From Blautia sp. (GTDB lineage Bacteria; Bacillota; Clostridia; Lachnospirales; Lachnospiraceae), in the NCBI GenBank assembly GCA_022769545.1, contig JALEJS010000013.1, positions 62,001 through 126,000 of the forward strand: a stretch of 64,000 bases of DNA, given 5' to 3'. The notes below the pieces were generated by a model. That model was not told the DNA's origin. It was given only the letters and a program-made list of their open reading frames with translations, and ran no database searches. Positions within the stretch are counted from its first letter, which is position 1. Every line of letters starts with the position of its first letter. A program made the translations under genes and the position numbers. This document shows, in pieces, positions 26,805 through 37,400 of the stretch.

Positions 26805-27187
26805 ACCAGGAACTCCCGGATCGTCTCCAGAAGCGCCATCATGACGGGAATGCTCAGCACGAGGATGGACAGTTTGCAGAACAGTTCGATCTGTGCGCCG
26901 GTAGCCTGATAACCCGCATCCCTGCAGATGCCTGCCGAAAACTGTCCAATGTAGGTAATTCCGATCATCTTCGCCAGAACGGATATATTTTCGCTGCTCA
27001 CCGGCAGTATCTCCTTCAGACTTTCCAGCGACTCAAACAGGTACTTCAGCTTTCCCACGGCCAGTCCCAGAATCAGAAGGCCGATACCCATCGTCACAAA
27101 GGAAGCATATTCCGGTCTTGTTCCCTTCAGAAGAAAACACAATATCACGCCTCCCATCCCAATCAGCGAAACCTTTGCAATATCCAT
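26801..27187 (-). CDS. spoIIIAD: Stage III sporulation protein AD
   Basis: This 128-residue membrane protein of the SpoIIIA complex has four hydrophobic segments and the family pattern KMIGITYIGQFSAGICRDAGYQATGAQIELFCKLSILVLSIPVMMALL. Size and position between spoIIIAC and spoIIIAE are as in B. subtilis. Confidence 0.95.
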   Translation of the reverse strand: MDIAKVSLIGMGGVILCFLLKGTRPEYASFVTMGIGLLILGLAVGKLKYLFESLESLKEILPVSSENISVLAKMIGITYIGQFSAGICRDAGYQATGAQIELFCKLSILVLSIPVMMALLETIREFLV

Positions 27188-27202
27188 GACCTGCTCCTGT
27201 TC

Positions 27203-27397
27203 TCACAATTCAAATAACTGCTGAATACTCTCAAACAATTCATAAATATAGGGCACGATCCAGTACAGAACGACCAGAAGGCCGGCCAGACTTACCAGAA
27301 ATGCCTGCTCATCACGTCCGCTGTGCTTCAGTATCTGGGAAAGAATGGAAACCAGAATCCCCACAGCCGCAATCTTGAAAATTATCCCGACCTCCAC
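27203..27397 (-). CDS. spoIIIAC: Stage III sporulation protein AC
   Basis: This 64-residue two-helix membrane protein (MEVGIIFKIAAVGILVSILSQ, then LVSLAGLLVVLYWIV) matches SpoIIIAC, including the KHSGRDEQAF connection. It is a small membrane component of the SpoIIIA channel. It lies 15 bp upstream of spoIIIAD. Confidence 0.95.
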   Translation of the reverse strand: MEVGIIFKIAAVGILVSILSQILKHSGRDEQAFLVSLAGLLVVLYWIVPYIYELFESIQQLFEL

Positions 27398-27426
27398 CGG
27401 TTCCTCCTTTCCTTATCTCACAAAAA

Positions 27427-27945
27427 TCACCACATAAGAATTACCAGAAAAAAACCGCCCAGGATTCCAAGCCGCCAAAAGATCCGTTTCTTTTCCTCCA
27501 TGGAATTCTGAGCCTGCCGTATTTTCTGCTGAATCTGCTCTTCGAACATCTCAATCTGGCGAATCTGCACAGCCAGATCCAGATAGCCCAGATGCTTTCC
27601 AAGAAGAATCAGCTCTCTTTTTTCTTCTGTCCGCATATAAGACACACAGAAATATTTTCCGACACATTCCCGGATGATCACATCCACCGGCTTTCCTGTG
27701 TGCTTTTTCAGCTCTTCGGATACCGCCCGGAGAAAATCCCGGTAATTTCCGTCCATCCGCAGCGAGGCCGCCTCAAATGCCTCCGGAAGTGAGGCATTGG
27801 CACAGCGCAGCTCCCCCTTGAGCAGCTCTGCCATCTGAAGAATGTTTCTCCACTCCTCCACACGCCCGGCGATTTCCTGCCCTTCATGCATCCCAAGTCC
27901 ACAGGCCCCTGCCAGAATCAGTGCCACTCCAGAAAGCTTCAGCAT
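27427..27945 (-). CDS. spoIIIAB: Stage III sporulation protein AB
   Basis: SpoIIIAB resembles GspF-type membrane proteins and is thought to partner the SpoIIIAA ATPase. The 172-residue protein has an N-terminal hydrophobic segment (LSGVALILAGACGLGM), a helical cytoplasmic body and a C-terminal membrane helix (LGILGGFFLVILMW). It overlaps the end of spoIIIAA by 7 bp. Confidence 0.94.
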   Translation of the reverse strand: MLKLSGVALILAGACGLGMHEGQEIAGRVEEWRNILQMAELLKGELRCANASLPEAFEAASLRMDGNYRDFLRAVSEELKKHTGKPVDVIIRECVGKYFCVSYMRTEEKRELILLGKHLGYLDLAVQIRQIEMFEEQIQQKIRQAQNSMEEKKRIFWRLGILGGFFLVILMW

Positions 27946-28859
27946 CGGTTTCCTTCTCCGTCATAAATTCCATCCACAATTCCGGCACGTTCCCTCTTTT
28001 TCAGAACAATATAACGCTGAAATACTTTCTCCCTGCGCAGCCGTACAAAAAAGGGCTGCTCCAGCACATCCTCCAGAGAGTCCCCGTGTGCCGTCGCCAG
28101 AAGCCGGCAGCCACAGTGAATCACATTCTCCACTGCCCGGTAGTCTTCTTCTTTCCCAAGCTCATCCACCGCAACTACCACAGGAGACATGGACCGAAGA
28201 AGCATCTGCATTCCTTCCGCCTTCGGACATCCGTCCAGGATATCGGTGCGCATCCCGAGATCATTCTGGGGAATTCCCTGACAGCAGCCTGCCAGTTCAC
28301 TCCGCTCATCCACCACACCAACCGTCACACCGGGATGCTCCGGATCGCCGTTGCTGATCTGACGGATCATATCCCGCAGAAGTGTGGTCTTTCCGCATCG
28401 GGGCGGAGAAATCACCAGTGTGTGTGCAATGCTGTTCCCCTCGCGGATATACGGCATCACCGGATCCGCGCAGCCGCTGATCTGATGTGCCAGACGCACA
28501 TTGATACAGGAAATATATTTCATTCCGCGGATGTGATCTCCGTCCAGGATCACCTTTCCGGTCACACCCACACGATGCCCTCCCTGAACGCTCAGATAGC
28601 CCTGCCGGAGTTCCTCTTCATATGCGTATAAGGAATATCCGCTCACACATTCCAGCGTTTCCCGCAGATCCTCTCTGGTCACAACATACGGTGTTCTCCC
28701 TTTTGTCCGAAGGAAGCGCTCACCCCCGTCATACATCAGAAACAACGGCCGACCTGCCCGAAGGCGGATTTCATATAATTTTTCATAGTCCAGATCTGTG
28801 TGAGCCAGCAGCTGGCGGATATTTCCCGCAAACAGATTCTGGATCCTGGTTATATCCAT
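27939..28859 (-). CDS. spoIIIAA: Stage III sporulation protein AA (ATPase)
   Basis: SpoIIIAA is the secretion-type ATPase proposed to energise the mother cell-forespore channel. The protein (about 306 residues) has Walker A in SPPRCGKTTLLRD, Walker B VVVAVDELGKEEDY and the ATAHGDSLED region of the family. The ATG at 28859 is favoured because GTGAGGGGTGAGG precedes it; a GTG three codons earlier lies inside that site. It is the first gene of spoIIIAA-AH, with a sigma-E-like promoter just upstream. Confidence 0.95.
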   Translation of the reverse strand: MDITRIQNLFAGNIRQLLAHTDLDYEKLYEIRLRAGRPLFLMYDGGERFLRTKGRTPYVVTREDLRETLECVSGYSLYAYEEELRQGYLSVQGGHRVGVTGKVILDGDHIRGMKYISCINVRLAHQISGCADPVMPYIREGNSIAHTLVISPPRCGKTTLLRDMIRQISNGDPEHPGVTVGVVDERSELAGCCQGIPQNDLGMRTDILDGCPKAEGMQMLLRSMSPVVVAVDELGKEEDYRAVENVIHCGCRLLATAHGDSLEDVLEQPFFVRLRREKVFQRYIVLKKRERAGIVDGIYDGEGNRC

Positions 28860-28879
28860 ATGCCTCACCCCTCACACAT

Positions 28880-28907
28880 AATATATGTGGACAATCTCAC
28901 TTTATGA
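28880..28907 (-). promoter_or_regulatory. Sigma-E-like promoter of the spoIIIA operon
   Basis: On the minus strand CATATATT (28880-28887) matches seven of eight positions of the sigma-E -10 CATACAnT, and TCATAAA (28901-28907), 13 bp upstream, resembles the ATA-containing -35. The spoIIIA operon is sigma-E dependent in other endospore formers. The -35 overlaps the stop codon of the upstream transferase gene. Confidence 0.55.
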
Positions 28908-29462
28908 TAAAACATCCGGCAATTCCATCTCCACATTCTGCATACACAGTTCCATTTCCCCTGCGCTCCAGCAGGCACAGCTGTAGCCCGGCTCCAGATC
29001 CAGTAGCATGTAACATCCCTGTGTCATGTCAATGGTCCGAAAATCCTTTGACATCCCCTCACCGGTCCATTTCACATAAGCCTCACGCAGTACCCACTGT
29101 GTATAAAATGCCTGCTCAGGATCATCGCTGTCCAGGATTTCCCGGATCATGTCCTGCGGTACCATCCGCTCCAGCATCCGTTCATAATTCACTTTTTTAT
29201 GCTCCTGCACATCAATGCCCACTTCCTGATCTGCCAGAAAGCACACCACATATTTTCCGGAATGGCTGATATTGTAATGGATTTCCGGCTGTCTGGTCAG
29301 GAACGGCTTTCCATGAGAACCTTTTGCTCTCGGTTCCGCAGACAGCTCCAGCCCATAACGGTCCCGAAGTGCCGTCTCCAGAAGCTTTTCCCCGATCATG
29401 TGATCCAGGTTTTTCCTCTGATAGTTTTCTCCGATTCTTGTAAAATAAATCACACCGCTCAC
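28902..29462 (-). CDS. Sfp-type 4'-phosphopantetheinyl transferase
   Basis: These enzymes move 4'-phosphopantetheine from CoA to a Ser of carrier proteins. The 186-residue protein has the Mg-binding motif VGIDVQEHKKVNYERM and the second motif WVLREAYVKWTGEGM, the two signatures of the superfamily, plus PEIHYNISHSGKYVVC. At about 190 residues it is at the short end of the Sfp class. It starts at GTG, overlapping the helicase stop by 4 bp. acpP lies about 3.4 kb upstream in the same direction and is a possible substrate; no polyketide or peptide synthetase is in the window. Confidence 0.87.
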   Translation of the reverse strand: MSGVIYFTRIGENYQRKNLDHMIGEKLLETALRDRYGLELSAEPRAKGSHGKPFLTRQPEIHYNISHSGKYVVCFLADQEVGIDVQEHKKVNYERMLERMVPQDMIREILDSDDPEQAFYTQWVLREAYVKWTGEGMSKDFRTIDMTQGCYMLLDLEPGYSCACWSAGEMELCMQNVEMELPDVLS

Positions 29463-31285
29463 AGTCCTGCCTCCTCAATAAATCGTGATGGTTCTGTTTC
29501 TTTTTCATACTGTATTCTTGCCCGGCATAAAACAAGCCGCTTTTTTGCTCTCGTCATTCCCACATAGAACAACCGGCGCTCTTCCTCAACCGCCTCCTCC
29601 AGCACCGCCTTCCGGTACGGAATCGTTCCTTCGTTCAGATTCAGAATATACACCTGATCGTATTCCAGGCCCTTCGCCGCATGCATGGTGGAAAGGATCA
29701 CACCTTCTTTTTTCCGCTCCCGGTCCTTCGCCTGCTCATCGAGCTTTTCTGTATATTCCCGGATACAGGACTCCCATTCTTCGAGAGACCGCAGCGACTT
29801 CGCACTTTCCTGAATCCGGTCCAGCACCTCCAGCAGCTCTTCCGGTCTGAGCTTCCGAAAATCCGCATATTCCATCAGATACTCCTCATAGCCCATTCCT
29901 TTTCGGATAAAATTGATTGCCGCATAAGGTGCAAGCTTTTCCAGAATCCGAAGATGTGTCTGCAAAGTGGTCAGCCGGTCACACATCCAGTCCCGGTCTT
30001 TATAATATTCCTTCAGCTTCCCGATATCAACCTGCGGTTCCGTCAGTGCCTCCCTGGCAATGTAACGGTTCGGACGATTCATGACCTCCAGAAAGGTTTT
30101 TCTGCTGCGGTCCCCTCTGGATAAACGGAGATATGCCAGCATATTTCTGCAGATCCAGTGCTGAAACAGATTGGGCAGCTTTTCCTTCATATGAAACGGG
30201 ATCTGGTACTCCATCAGGATTCCCACCAGCCCCTCCGCCTCCTGATTGGTCCTGAGAATCACTGCGGTATCCTCCAGCCGTTCCCCGTTTTCCAGTCTGC
30301 GCTTCAGTTCCTTTGCCACATACAGATATTCCTCTCTCATATGGTCAAATTCGTAACAGACAACCGGCTCCCCCGCCTCATTGGGAGTGGAAAGTTTTTT
30401 CGGAAAACGACGCTCGTTGTTTTCAATCACCCTCATCGCCCTGTCCAGGATATTTCTGCTGCACCGGTAATTCACATCCAGCAGCACCGTCTGTGCCTCC
30501 GGATAATCCCTCGTGAAGCCCTGCATGATCTCCGGTCTGGCTCCCCGGAAGTGATAGATGGACTGATCGTCATCTCCTACAATGAAAAGATTTCTCCTGG
30601 GCTCTGCCAGAAGCTTTATGATCTCATACTGAAGAAGATTGATGTCCTGAAACTCGTCCACAAGTATGTACTGAAATTTTTCCTGCCATGCAGACAAAAT
30701 ATCCCTGCGCTTTGTCAGAAGCTCATAGCAGTATACCAGCATGTCGTCAAAATCCAGCTTTCGTCTGCTTTGCAGCATCTTTCCGTACCCGGAAAAAATC
30801 TGCCGGAATACCTCATGGGAGCAGCAGGCAGAATAATAATGCTCCAGAGAGATCCGGTTTCCCTTCACCTCACTGATCTCTCTTGCAAGATCCTCCAGAA
30901 AATCTCCCTCCTGGGACAGATCCTGCCCGCACCGTATTGCCAGTTCCTTAAGGATCTCATATTTTTCCTCCTCTGAGAGGATATTTTCGCTGCCGAATCC
31001 ATAGGCATGCTTCAGGATCCCATAAAATACGCCATGGAACGTCCCAAAGGTCACCTGAGACCTTGAAAGCTTCGTGTATTCCAGGAACCGTTCCTTCATC
31101 TGCACAGCTGCCGCCCTGGAAAAAGTGACAACAAGAACAGAGGAAGCCGGTACCTTCCCCTCACGGATCAGATATGCAGTTCTCTCAACAATCACGGAGG
31201 TTTTCCCCGAACCGGGGCCTGCCAGAACCATCATCGGTCCTGACAGGTGGGCGATCGCCCTTTTCTGAGATGGATTTCTGTTCAT
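29459..31285 (-). CDS. UvrD/PcrA-like ATP-dependent DNA helicase
   Basis: This superfamily 1A 3'-5' helicase has motif I LAGPGSGKTSVIVERT, motif II ILVDEFQDIN, motif III VGDDDQSIYHFRGA, motif IV-like LDVNYRCSRNI, and motif V/VI STMHAAKGLEYDQVYILNLNEG and EERRLFYVGMTRAKK. At about 608 residues it is shorter than PcrA/UvrD (about 720-770) and lacks their C-terminal extension, so its role in repair versus replication is uncertain. The ATG at 31285 has no clear ribosome site and lies 9 bp after the gltX stop, suggesting coupled translation. Confidence 0.92.
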   Translation of the reverse strand: MNRNPSQKRAIAHLSGPMMVLAGPGSGKTSVIVERTAYLIREGKVPASSVLVVTFSRAAAVQMKERFLEYTKLSRSQVTFGTFHGVFYGILKHAYGFGSENILSEEEKYEILKELAIRCGQDLSQEGDFLEDLAREISEVKGNRISLEHYYSACCSHEVFRQIFSGYGKMLQSRRKLDFDDMLVYCYELLTKRRDILSAWQEKFQYILVDEFQDINLLQYEIIKLLAEPRRNLFIVGDDDQSIYHFRGARPEIMQGFTRDYPEAQTVLLDVNYRCSRNILDRAMRVIENNERRFPKKLSTPNEAGEPVVCYEFDHMREEYLYVAKELKRRLENGERLEDTAVILRTNQEAEGLVGILMEYQIPFHMKEKLPNLFQHWICRNMLAYLRLSRGDRSRKTFLEVMNRPNRYIAREALTEPQVDIGKLKEYYKDRDWMCDRLTTLQTHLRILEKLAPYAAINFIRKGMGYEEYLMEYADFRKLRPEELLEVLDRIQESAKSLRSLEEWESCIREYTEKLDEQAKDRERKKEGVILSTMHAAKGLEYDQVYILNLNEGTIPYRKAVLEEAVEEERRLFYVGMTRAKKRLVLCRARIQYEKETEPSRFIEEAGL

Positions 31286-31294
31286 GCTATTCAA

Positions 31295-32764
31295 TCAGGC
31301 CTGTGCACAGACACAGCCTTCCAGTTTTTCAACGGCTGCCTTCACACGTTTCAGCGTTTCTTCTTTTCCGATGATCTCCATAATTTCCGTCGCGCCTGCC
31401 GGTGTCATCTGCTTGCCGGAAACAGCCGTACGAAGAGGCCACATCACATAACCGTTTTTGTATCCCTTTTCTTTCACAAATGCGCTGAGAGATTCATACA
31501 GCGGATCATTGGAATAATCCTCCTGCGCCTCCAGAACCGGAAGCACCTCCCGGAGCACTGCAAGGGATGTCTCTTCTGTGGTTTTCATCTTTTTATGGCG
31601 ATACATGGATGCATCATATTCCGGCACTTCCTGGAAAAAGTCCACCAGCTTGGGAATATCCGGAAATACCTCGATACGGGTCTGAACCATTCCCGCAATC
31701 TTCCGGAAGTTAAAGTCTTTTTTCAGCACCTGCTGCAGATAAGGAAGTGCTTTTTCATAAAATGCTTCCGGATCCATTTTCTTAATATACTCCCCGTTCA
31801 TCCAGCGAAGCTTCGGAATATCAAACACTGCCGGGGATTTGTTGATATGGTGATAATCAAATGCCTCCACAAGCTCCTCAAGAGAAAAGATTTCCCGGTT
31901 ATCCGAAGGACTCCAGCCAAGCAGCGCCACATAATTTACCACTGCCTCAGACAAAAAGCCCTGATCCAGAAGATCCTCATATGAGGAATGTCCGGATCGC
32001 TTGGAAAGCTTCTGATGAGTCTCATCCGTAATCAGCGGACAGTGTACATAAACCGGAATTTCCCAGCCAAAGGCCTCATAAATGCGGTTGTATTTCGGAG
32101 CCGAGGAGAGATACTCATTTCCTCTGACTACATGTGTGATTCCCATCAGATGGTCATCCACAACATTTGCAAAATTATATGTGGGGTATCCGTCGGATTT
32201 GATCAGGATCAGATCCTCCATCTCCTCATTGTTCACCGTAATATCTCCATAGATCACATCGTGAAAGGTGGTGGTTCCCTCCGTCGGCATGTTAAAGCGG
32301 ATCACATGCGGTTCCCCCGCATCGAGGCGTCTGCGCACTTCTTCCTTTGAAAGCTTCAGACAGCGTTTGTCATAAATGGAGATTTCCTTGCCGGATACCA
32401 CTCTCTTCATAGATTCCAGTTCTTCCTGCTTACAGAAACAGTAATACGCATCTCCCTGCTCAATGAGCTGTTCTGCGTATTTCATGTAGATTCCTGCGGC
32501 CTGACGCTCACTCTGGACATACGGTCCCACACCGCCGTCCTTATCCGGTCCCTCATCATGGATCAGGCCGGTTTTTTCCAGTGTCCGGTTGATAATGTCT
32601 ACCGCACCGTCCATCAGACGGACCTGGTCGGTATCCTCAATGCGGAGAATGAAATCTCCTCCCTCATGTTTCGTAATGAGATATGCATATAATGCAGTTC
32701 TTAAATTTCCAACGTGCATCCGTCCCGTCGGGCTCGGTGCAAATCTTGTTCTGAGCTTGCTCAT
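31295..32764 (-). CDS. gltX: Glutamyl-tRNA synthetase
   Basis: This class I aminoacyl-tRNA synthetase charges tRNA-Glu (and, in most Firmicutes, tRNA-Gln for later amidation). The 489-residue protein begins [20 protein letters not shown], with the HIGH-equivalent HVGN at residues 17-20 and a KMSKS-equivalent KLSKR in [12 protein letters not shown]. The anticodon-binding domain follows. The ATG at 32764 comes after AGGAGAAAAA. Confidence 0.97.
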   Translation of the reverse strand: MSKLRTRFAPSPTGRMHVGNLRTALYAYLITKHEGGDFILRIEDTDQVRLMDGAVDIINRTLEKTGLIHDEGPDKDGGVGPYVQSERQAAGIYMKYAEQLIEQGDAYYCFCKQEELESMKRVVSGKEISIYDKRCLKLSKEEVRRRLDAGEPHVIRFNMPTEGTTTFHDVIYGDITVNNEEMEDLILIKSDGYPTYNFANVVDDHLMGITHVVRGNEYLSSAPKYNRIYEAFGWEIPVYVHCPLITDETHQKLSKRSGHSSYEDLLDQGFLSEAVVNYVALLGWSPSDNREIFSLEELVEAFDYHHINKSPAVFDIPKLRWMNGEYIKKMDPEAFYEKALPYLQQVLKKDFNFRKIAGMVQTRIEVFPDIPKLVDFFQEVPEYDASMYRHKKMKTTEETSLAVLREVLPVLEAQEDYSNDPLYESLSAFVKEKGYKNGYVMWPLRTAVSGKQMTPAGATEIMEIIGKEETLKRVKAAVEKLEGCVCAQA

Positions 32765-32786
32765 CTTTTTTCTCCTATCCAAATTA

Positions 32787-32815
32787 AGGTCCTGAAACGA
32801 AACGTTCCAGGACCT
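32787..32815 (-). terminator. Hairpin between acpP and gltX
   Basis: AGGTCCTG and CAGGACCT form a perfect 8-bp stem just after the acpP stop. Only TTAATTT follows on the minus strand, so it may be a weak terminator or an mRNA-stabilising 3' hairpin that sets acpP expression above gltX. Confidence 0.45.
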
Positions 32816-32823
32816 GCCTTTTC

Positions 32824-33057
32824 TTAGTCTTCTACACCTTTTTCTCTCAGGAAGTCCATGACCTTTCCGACGGTCGTAAGCTCTTCCAGCTCTTCTGCTT
32901 CGAATTCCACATCGTATTCCGTTTCCATCGCTGTGATCAATTCAAACAGATCCAGGGAATCGGCACCCAGATCATCTTTAAAGGAAGCATCCGGATAAAC
33001 CTCCTCCGGGCGGCAGCCTAACTGCTCTGAAATAATTTCTTTCATTTTCTCCAACAT
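32824..33057 (-). CDS. acpP: Acyl carrier protein
   Basis: ACP carries growing acyl chains in fatty acid synthesis on a phosphopantetheine arm. This acidic 77-residue four-helix protein has the attachment site [13 protein letters not shown] with S34. It is preceded by AAGGAG and a strong, nearly consensus sigma-A promoter. It is separated from the fab genes, which are not in this window. Confidence 0.95.
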   Translation of the reverse strand: MLEKMKEIISEQLGCRPEEVYPDASFKDDLGADSLDLFELITAMETEYDVEFEAEELEELTTVGKVMDFLREKGVED

Positions 33058-33114
33058 GATCTTCTTTTCTCCTTTATATACGGCATCGCCAAAAGTGGGC
33101 TCTTAATGTCTCAA

Positions 33115-33143
33115 AGTATATATTCCGCCTAACCATTTGTCAA
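33115..33143 (-). promoter_or_regulatory. Sigma-A promoter of acpP
   Basis: TTGACA (33138-33143), 17 bp, TATACT (33115-33120) on the minus strand gives a near-consensus promoter with a leader of about 50 nt. Confidence 0.87.
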
Positions 33144-33167
33144 GAGGATTCCCAACATTTCCATTGC

Positions 33168-34370
33168 CTACAGAAGCACCTCCGGCTCCTGGAATTTGAT
33201 CTGCCTTGCCACACTGAGGGCAAGCCCCATCTCTGCCATCAGGAATACGATGGACGTGCCTCCATAGCTGATGAATGGCAGCGTCACGCCGGTATTCGGA
33301 AGCAGATTGATCACAACGGCAATATTCAGAATCACCTGAAGCGCAATGTGAATAAAAATGCCGCTGACCATCAGAGAGCCAAACATATCCGGTGCATTCT
33401 GCGCAATAAAGAACAGTCGGTAGAGAAGATATGCGAACAGTCCAAGCACAAGCATCCCGCCGAAAATTCCCAGTTCCTCACAGATAATGGAAAAAATCAT
33501 ATCGTTCTGTGCTTCCGGCACACTGCCCAGCTTCTGTATGCTGTTTCCAAGTCCCCGTCCGAACAGGCCTCCGGAGCCAATGGCATAAAGTGCCTGCAGT
33601 GTCTGATAACCGTCCCCGGATGCATAATCTTCCGGATGCAGCCATACCAGAACACGGCGGATGCGGAAGCTGCTGCTGGTATCCATGGTCGTTACCAGAA
33701 AAAATACGATTGCCGTCACCAGAACAATCACCACAGCAGCAATGATGATAAACGGCTTCATTTCAGGATGTGCAACGAAAATCAGTCCGGCTGTGATACA
33801 GAAAATAATGATCGCCGTACTAAGATTGTCCGTAAACACATAAGCGATCAATGCCAGAAGGCCTCCCATCGCCGCAAGGGTCATACATGCCTTCAGCGTA
33901 CGGACCTGCCGTCCCATCTGCACGATCATATAGGAAAGACAGACGATCACGGCAATTTTCGCAACCTCCGCCGGCTGAAACTGTATCGGTCCCAGCTGCA
34001 GCCATCGTCTGGCGCCGTGAGAAGTCACCCCCAGCGGCGTCTTTACCAGAATCATCAGAATCACTGCCAGCACATACAAAAATGTAACAAACGGAATCAG
34101 CAGGTGATAGTCCAGCCTGGATATCAGCAATGCTCCCAGAATACAGACCAGACTGATCAGCGCCTGTTTCTTAAAATAAAACATATCGTCACCGTACTGG
34201 ATCTGTGCGGTATATGCACTGGTACTGTACAGCATGATCAGACCAAAACAGGTCAGAAGTACAATGACAGCAACCAGACTGTAATCATAATAATCGTTTT
34301 TCTTTCCCGCGGCACTCCTGCCGGAGCTGTGGGACAGCAATGATTTTCTCTGCTGTTTTACCCTATCCAT
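33168..34370 (-). CDS. ftsW: SEDS-family peptidoglycan glycosyltransferase (FtsW/SpoVE-like)
   Basis: SEDS proteins polymerise lipid II into glycan strands with a partner class B PBP. The 400-residue protein has a basic cytoplasmic N-terminus, about ten transmembrane helices and signature segments GARRWLQLGPIQFQPAEVAKIA, LVWLHPEDYASGDGYQTLQALYAIGSGGLFGRGLG and TGVTLPFISYGGTS. The sequence fits FtsW/SpoVE better than RodA, but division versus spore-cortex roles cannot be separated here because no PBP gene is adjacent. Confidence 0.88.
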   Translation of the reverse strand: MDRVKQQRKSLLSHSSGRSAAGKKNDYYDYSLVAVIVLLTCFGLIMLYSTSAYTAQIQYGDDMFYFKKQALISLVCILGALLISRLDYHLLIPFVTFLYVLAVILMILVKTPLGVTSHGARRWLQLGPIQFQPAEVAKIAVIVCLSYMIVQMGRQVRTLKACMTLAAMGGLLALIAYVFTDNLSTAIIIFCITAGLIFVAHPEMKPFIIIAAVVIVLVTAIVFFLVTTMDTSSSFRIRRVLVWLHPEDYASGDGYQTLQALYAIGSGGLFGRGLGNSIQKLGSVPEAQNDMIFSIICEELGIFGGMLVLGLFAYLLYRLFFIAQNAPDMFGSLMVSGIFIHIALQVILNIAVVINLLPNTGVTLPFISYGGTSIVFLMAEMGLALSVARQIKFQEPEVLL

Positions 34371-34407
34371 CTATTCACCCTGCTTTCTGCACTCGTTATT
34401 ATCAGGT

Positions 34408-34436
34408 ATTATAGCAGATTCCTTTTTTTAAGGCAA
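34408..34436 (-). promoter_or_regulatory. Promoter of the SEDS gene
   Basis: On the minus strand TTGCCT (34431-34436), 17 bp, TATAAT (34408-34413) lies 37 bp upstream of the ATG. Confidence 0.7.
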
Positions 34437-34483
34437 GCGGGCGATGAAAAGGCCTTCCGGAATCCGTAACCGTTTGCAGAATA

Positions 34484-37400
34484 TCACGGGACTACTATTT
34501 CCACAGGTTCTGTCTCATAAATAAATTTCACACTGCCGTCCATGGATGCCTCCCTGCCGGAATAAGTCGTATATGTGACATCTTCCGACTGCAGCGCCTG
34601 GATCCGATCAAGCAGATCATCCAGCTGATCCGTCACTGCATCCTGAAGCTTCTCAATTCCTTCTTTATAAAATTGTTCTTCTCCTTCCTTCAGTTCTTTC
34701 GCACCGTCATCCAGCTTCTGAATTCCCTCTTTCAGCTGATCACTTCCATCCGTCAGTTCTTTTGTTCCACTTAACAGTTCTCCGGTTCCCTGATACAGCT
34801 GTCCGGTTCCTTCCGTCAGCGCCATCGTTCCATCCGTCAGTTCCTCCGTTCCGGAGTAAAGCGTCTGCGTTCCGGCATGCAATTGGCTGGCACCGGATGC
34901 AAGCTGACCGGCCCCGCTGTTCAAGGCCGCACTGTTTGCCATCAACTGATCGGCTCCGGCATACAGAGCCCCGCTGTTCGATGTCAGAAGATTCACTCCG
35001 GCCATCAGCTGGCCCGTCGCAGAGCTGATCTGCCTTACCCCACTGTCCAGTTTTGATTTCGCAGCCTGCAGATCCTCTGCCCCCTTCAGCAGAGCCTGAG
35101 CATTCCGGTTGTTCTTTCCCTGAAGACCGGATATTCCGTTTTTCACGGTACTGCTGCTGTCCATCAGATCCTGCGCTCCGGCAGAAAGCTGACCGGCACT
35201 GTCCTTTGCCTTCTCATAGCCTTTCTGCAATGCAGTCTGACCGGTCTGAAGCTCTTTGACACCCATTTCCAGACTTTCCACGCCCTGCCTTAACGCAGGC
35301 AGTTTCTCCTGAAGCGCCAGAAGCATCGGCTGCAGCGAACCTACCCCGTCAGCCAGCACCGAACCGGTTCCTGCCAGCAGATTTCCTGCCTGGATGAGAG
35401 CCTCGTTATTTGCCGTCAGCTGGGAAAGCCCGCCCTGAAGCTGCCGGATCTTCTCTGACAGGGTACTCATTGCCTCCTGCATGGCTGTTCCTGCCGCTTC
35501 CATATTTGCAGAAGCTCCGGCTGCACCGGAAGTCATGTCTGACTGCAGGGAACCTGCACGGGCACAAAGATCCTGTGTGTTTGCCTGCACATTCTGTACA
35601 ATATCCGCATTCGCATTTACTAAAGCCCTGGCCTGGGAGATCTGCCCGTCCACATCCGCCTTTGCCGCAGCGACCACATCCCCTGCCGCATTCACCGTTC
35701 CTCTTGCTTCATCCAACTGGGCATTGGCCGCGTCGATCTGTCCGTTTGCATTTGCCACTGCACCATTCCATGCCTGTGCAAGCTGGGCATTGGCCTCCTG
35801 AATCGCACTGTTTACCAGACTCTGTGTCTCCGGATCCATTCCGCTGGTATCTACACAGATTCCTCCGATTTCTCCCCCGATATATTCCACCGAAGGGATG
35901 CCGGCTGCCGCACCATATACCTGTGCCGCCGCGTTTCCCACAGAATCGGTGCTGATCTGTATATCTATCGTCACGGAATCCATCTGTCCTTCAATCGCCT
36001 GTGCATCTGCCGTCATCGCCGCAGCTGCCGAAAGTCCGCTTTGCGCCATTTCCTGCACATTTTCTCCCGCTGCCGAAAGAGCTGTCTGAACACCGCCGTT
36101 TCCCTGTGCTTCCAGCGCAGCTGCCAGTGCATCTGCACCGCTTTTTATCTGGGCCGCACTGTCTGCATACTGACCGACCTGCGAGACATATTCCTGTGTT
36201 TTTCCGGAAAACTCCTGCATGCCGGAAACCAGTTCGCCCAGCTTCTGCTGCTGTTCCTCTGTCATACTGCCTGCCAGTTCTGACAGCTGCTGCGAGACAG
36301 CGGAAATACCTTCCACCGCTTTCGAAATTCCGGGAACCATTTCTCCCACACCGTCAACCAGCGCTTTTGTTCCACTGACATATTCTTTTGTTCCGGATGC
36401 AAGAGTATCCGCTCCCTTTAGATACCTGCTCATGCCATCGGTCAGTGCCAATGCCCCCTCCACATAGGATTCCAGTCCGTCGGCCAGTGTGTTTCCGCCG
36501 GTCACATACTGATTGATCCCGGCAGTCAGCTGATTCAGCCCCGCCTGATACTGTGAGAAATTTTTGCCTAATGTATTTACTCCTGTGGTATAGGTTTTGA
36601 CTCCCTTTGACAAAGTATCTGCACCGGCCGTATAGCTTCCCACTCCATTCTCCAGAGAAAAAGCCCCGCTTTCCAGAGAGGCTGCTCCGTCATTCAGCTC
36701 TGCCGCTCCGCTTTCCAGCTTCCGTGCTCCGGTCTGCAAAGATCCGGCACCTTCATCCAGCTGCTCTGCACCCTCCTTCAGTTCCTTTACACCGGAGTCA
36801 AGTGTCTTTATTCCTTCATAAAATTCCCGGTACTTTTCATTCAGCTCGTCGGTACCGTCGCGAAGCTCTCCTGCGCCATCCATCAGCTGCACTGCCGCAT
36901 CGGTCAGTTCCTCCATGGAATCCTTCAGATCATCCAGTTCGGATATGTCATCCAGCTTCCGTTTACTCAGAATGTCCGTCAGCGCCACAGTAAATGTGGA
37001 GGACATCTCGAAGTCCCTGACATCCGCTTCCACCGTGAAGGACTCGGGAATATCCAGCTGATCCGAAAGCTCCCTGGAGAGGCGGAGACTGTCCTTCAGT
37101 CCCGGCATGCCGAATCCTACGACCATGTCTTTATCGCCGTCGGAAATCAGCTTTCCATTCTCCACGGATACATTGGAAAATACATCTGTCGGAAGGATCA
37201 TTCCTGTCATCATCGCAAAGGGAGAATACACGGTCTCCTTTTTTCCGCTGATCTGTACCTGCGTTTGGGCATGATTGATATAGGAGACTGTCATCTTCAG
37301 ATGCCCCGTCTTCCCGGCCAGTTCCTCCGGCGAGACGCTCCTGCCATCCAGTTCATACTCCAGCTTCACGTCTACCGGAAGCTCTTTATCCGAAGTTCCC

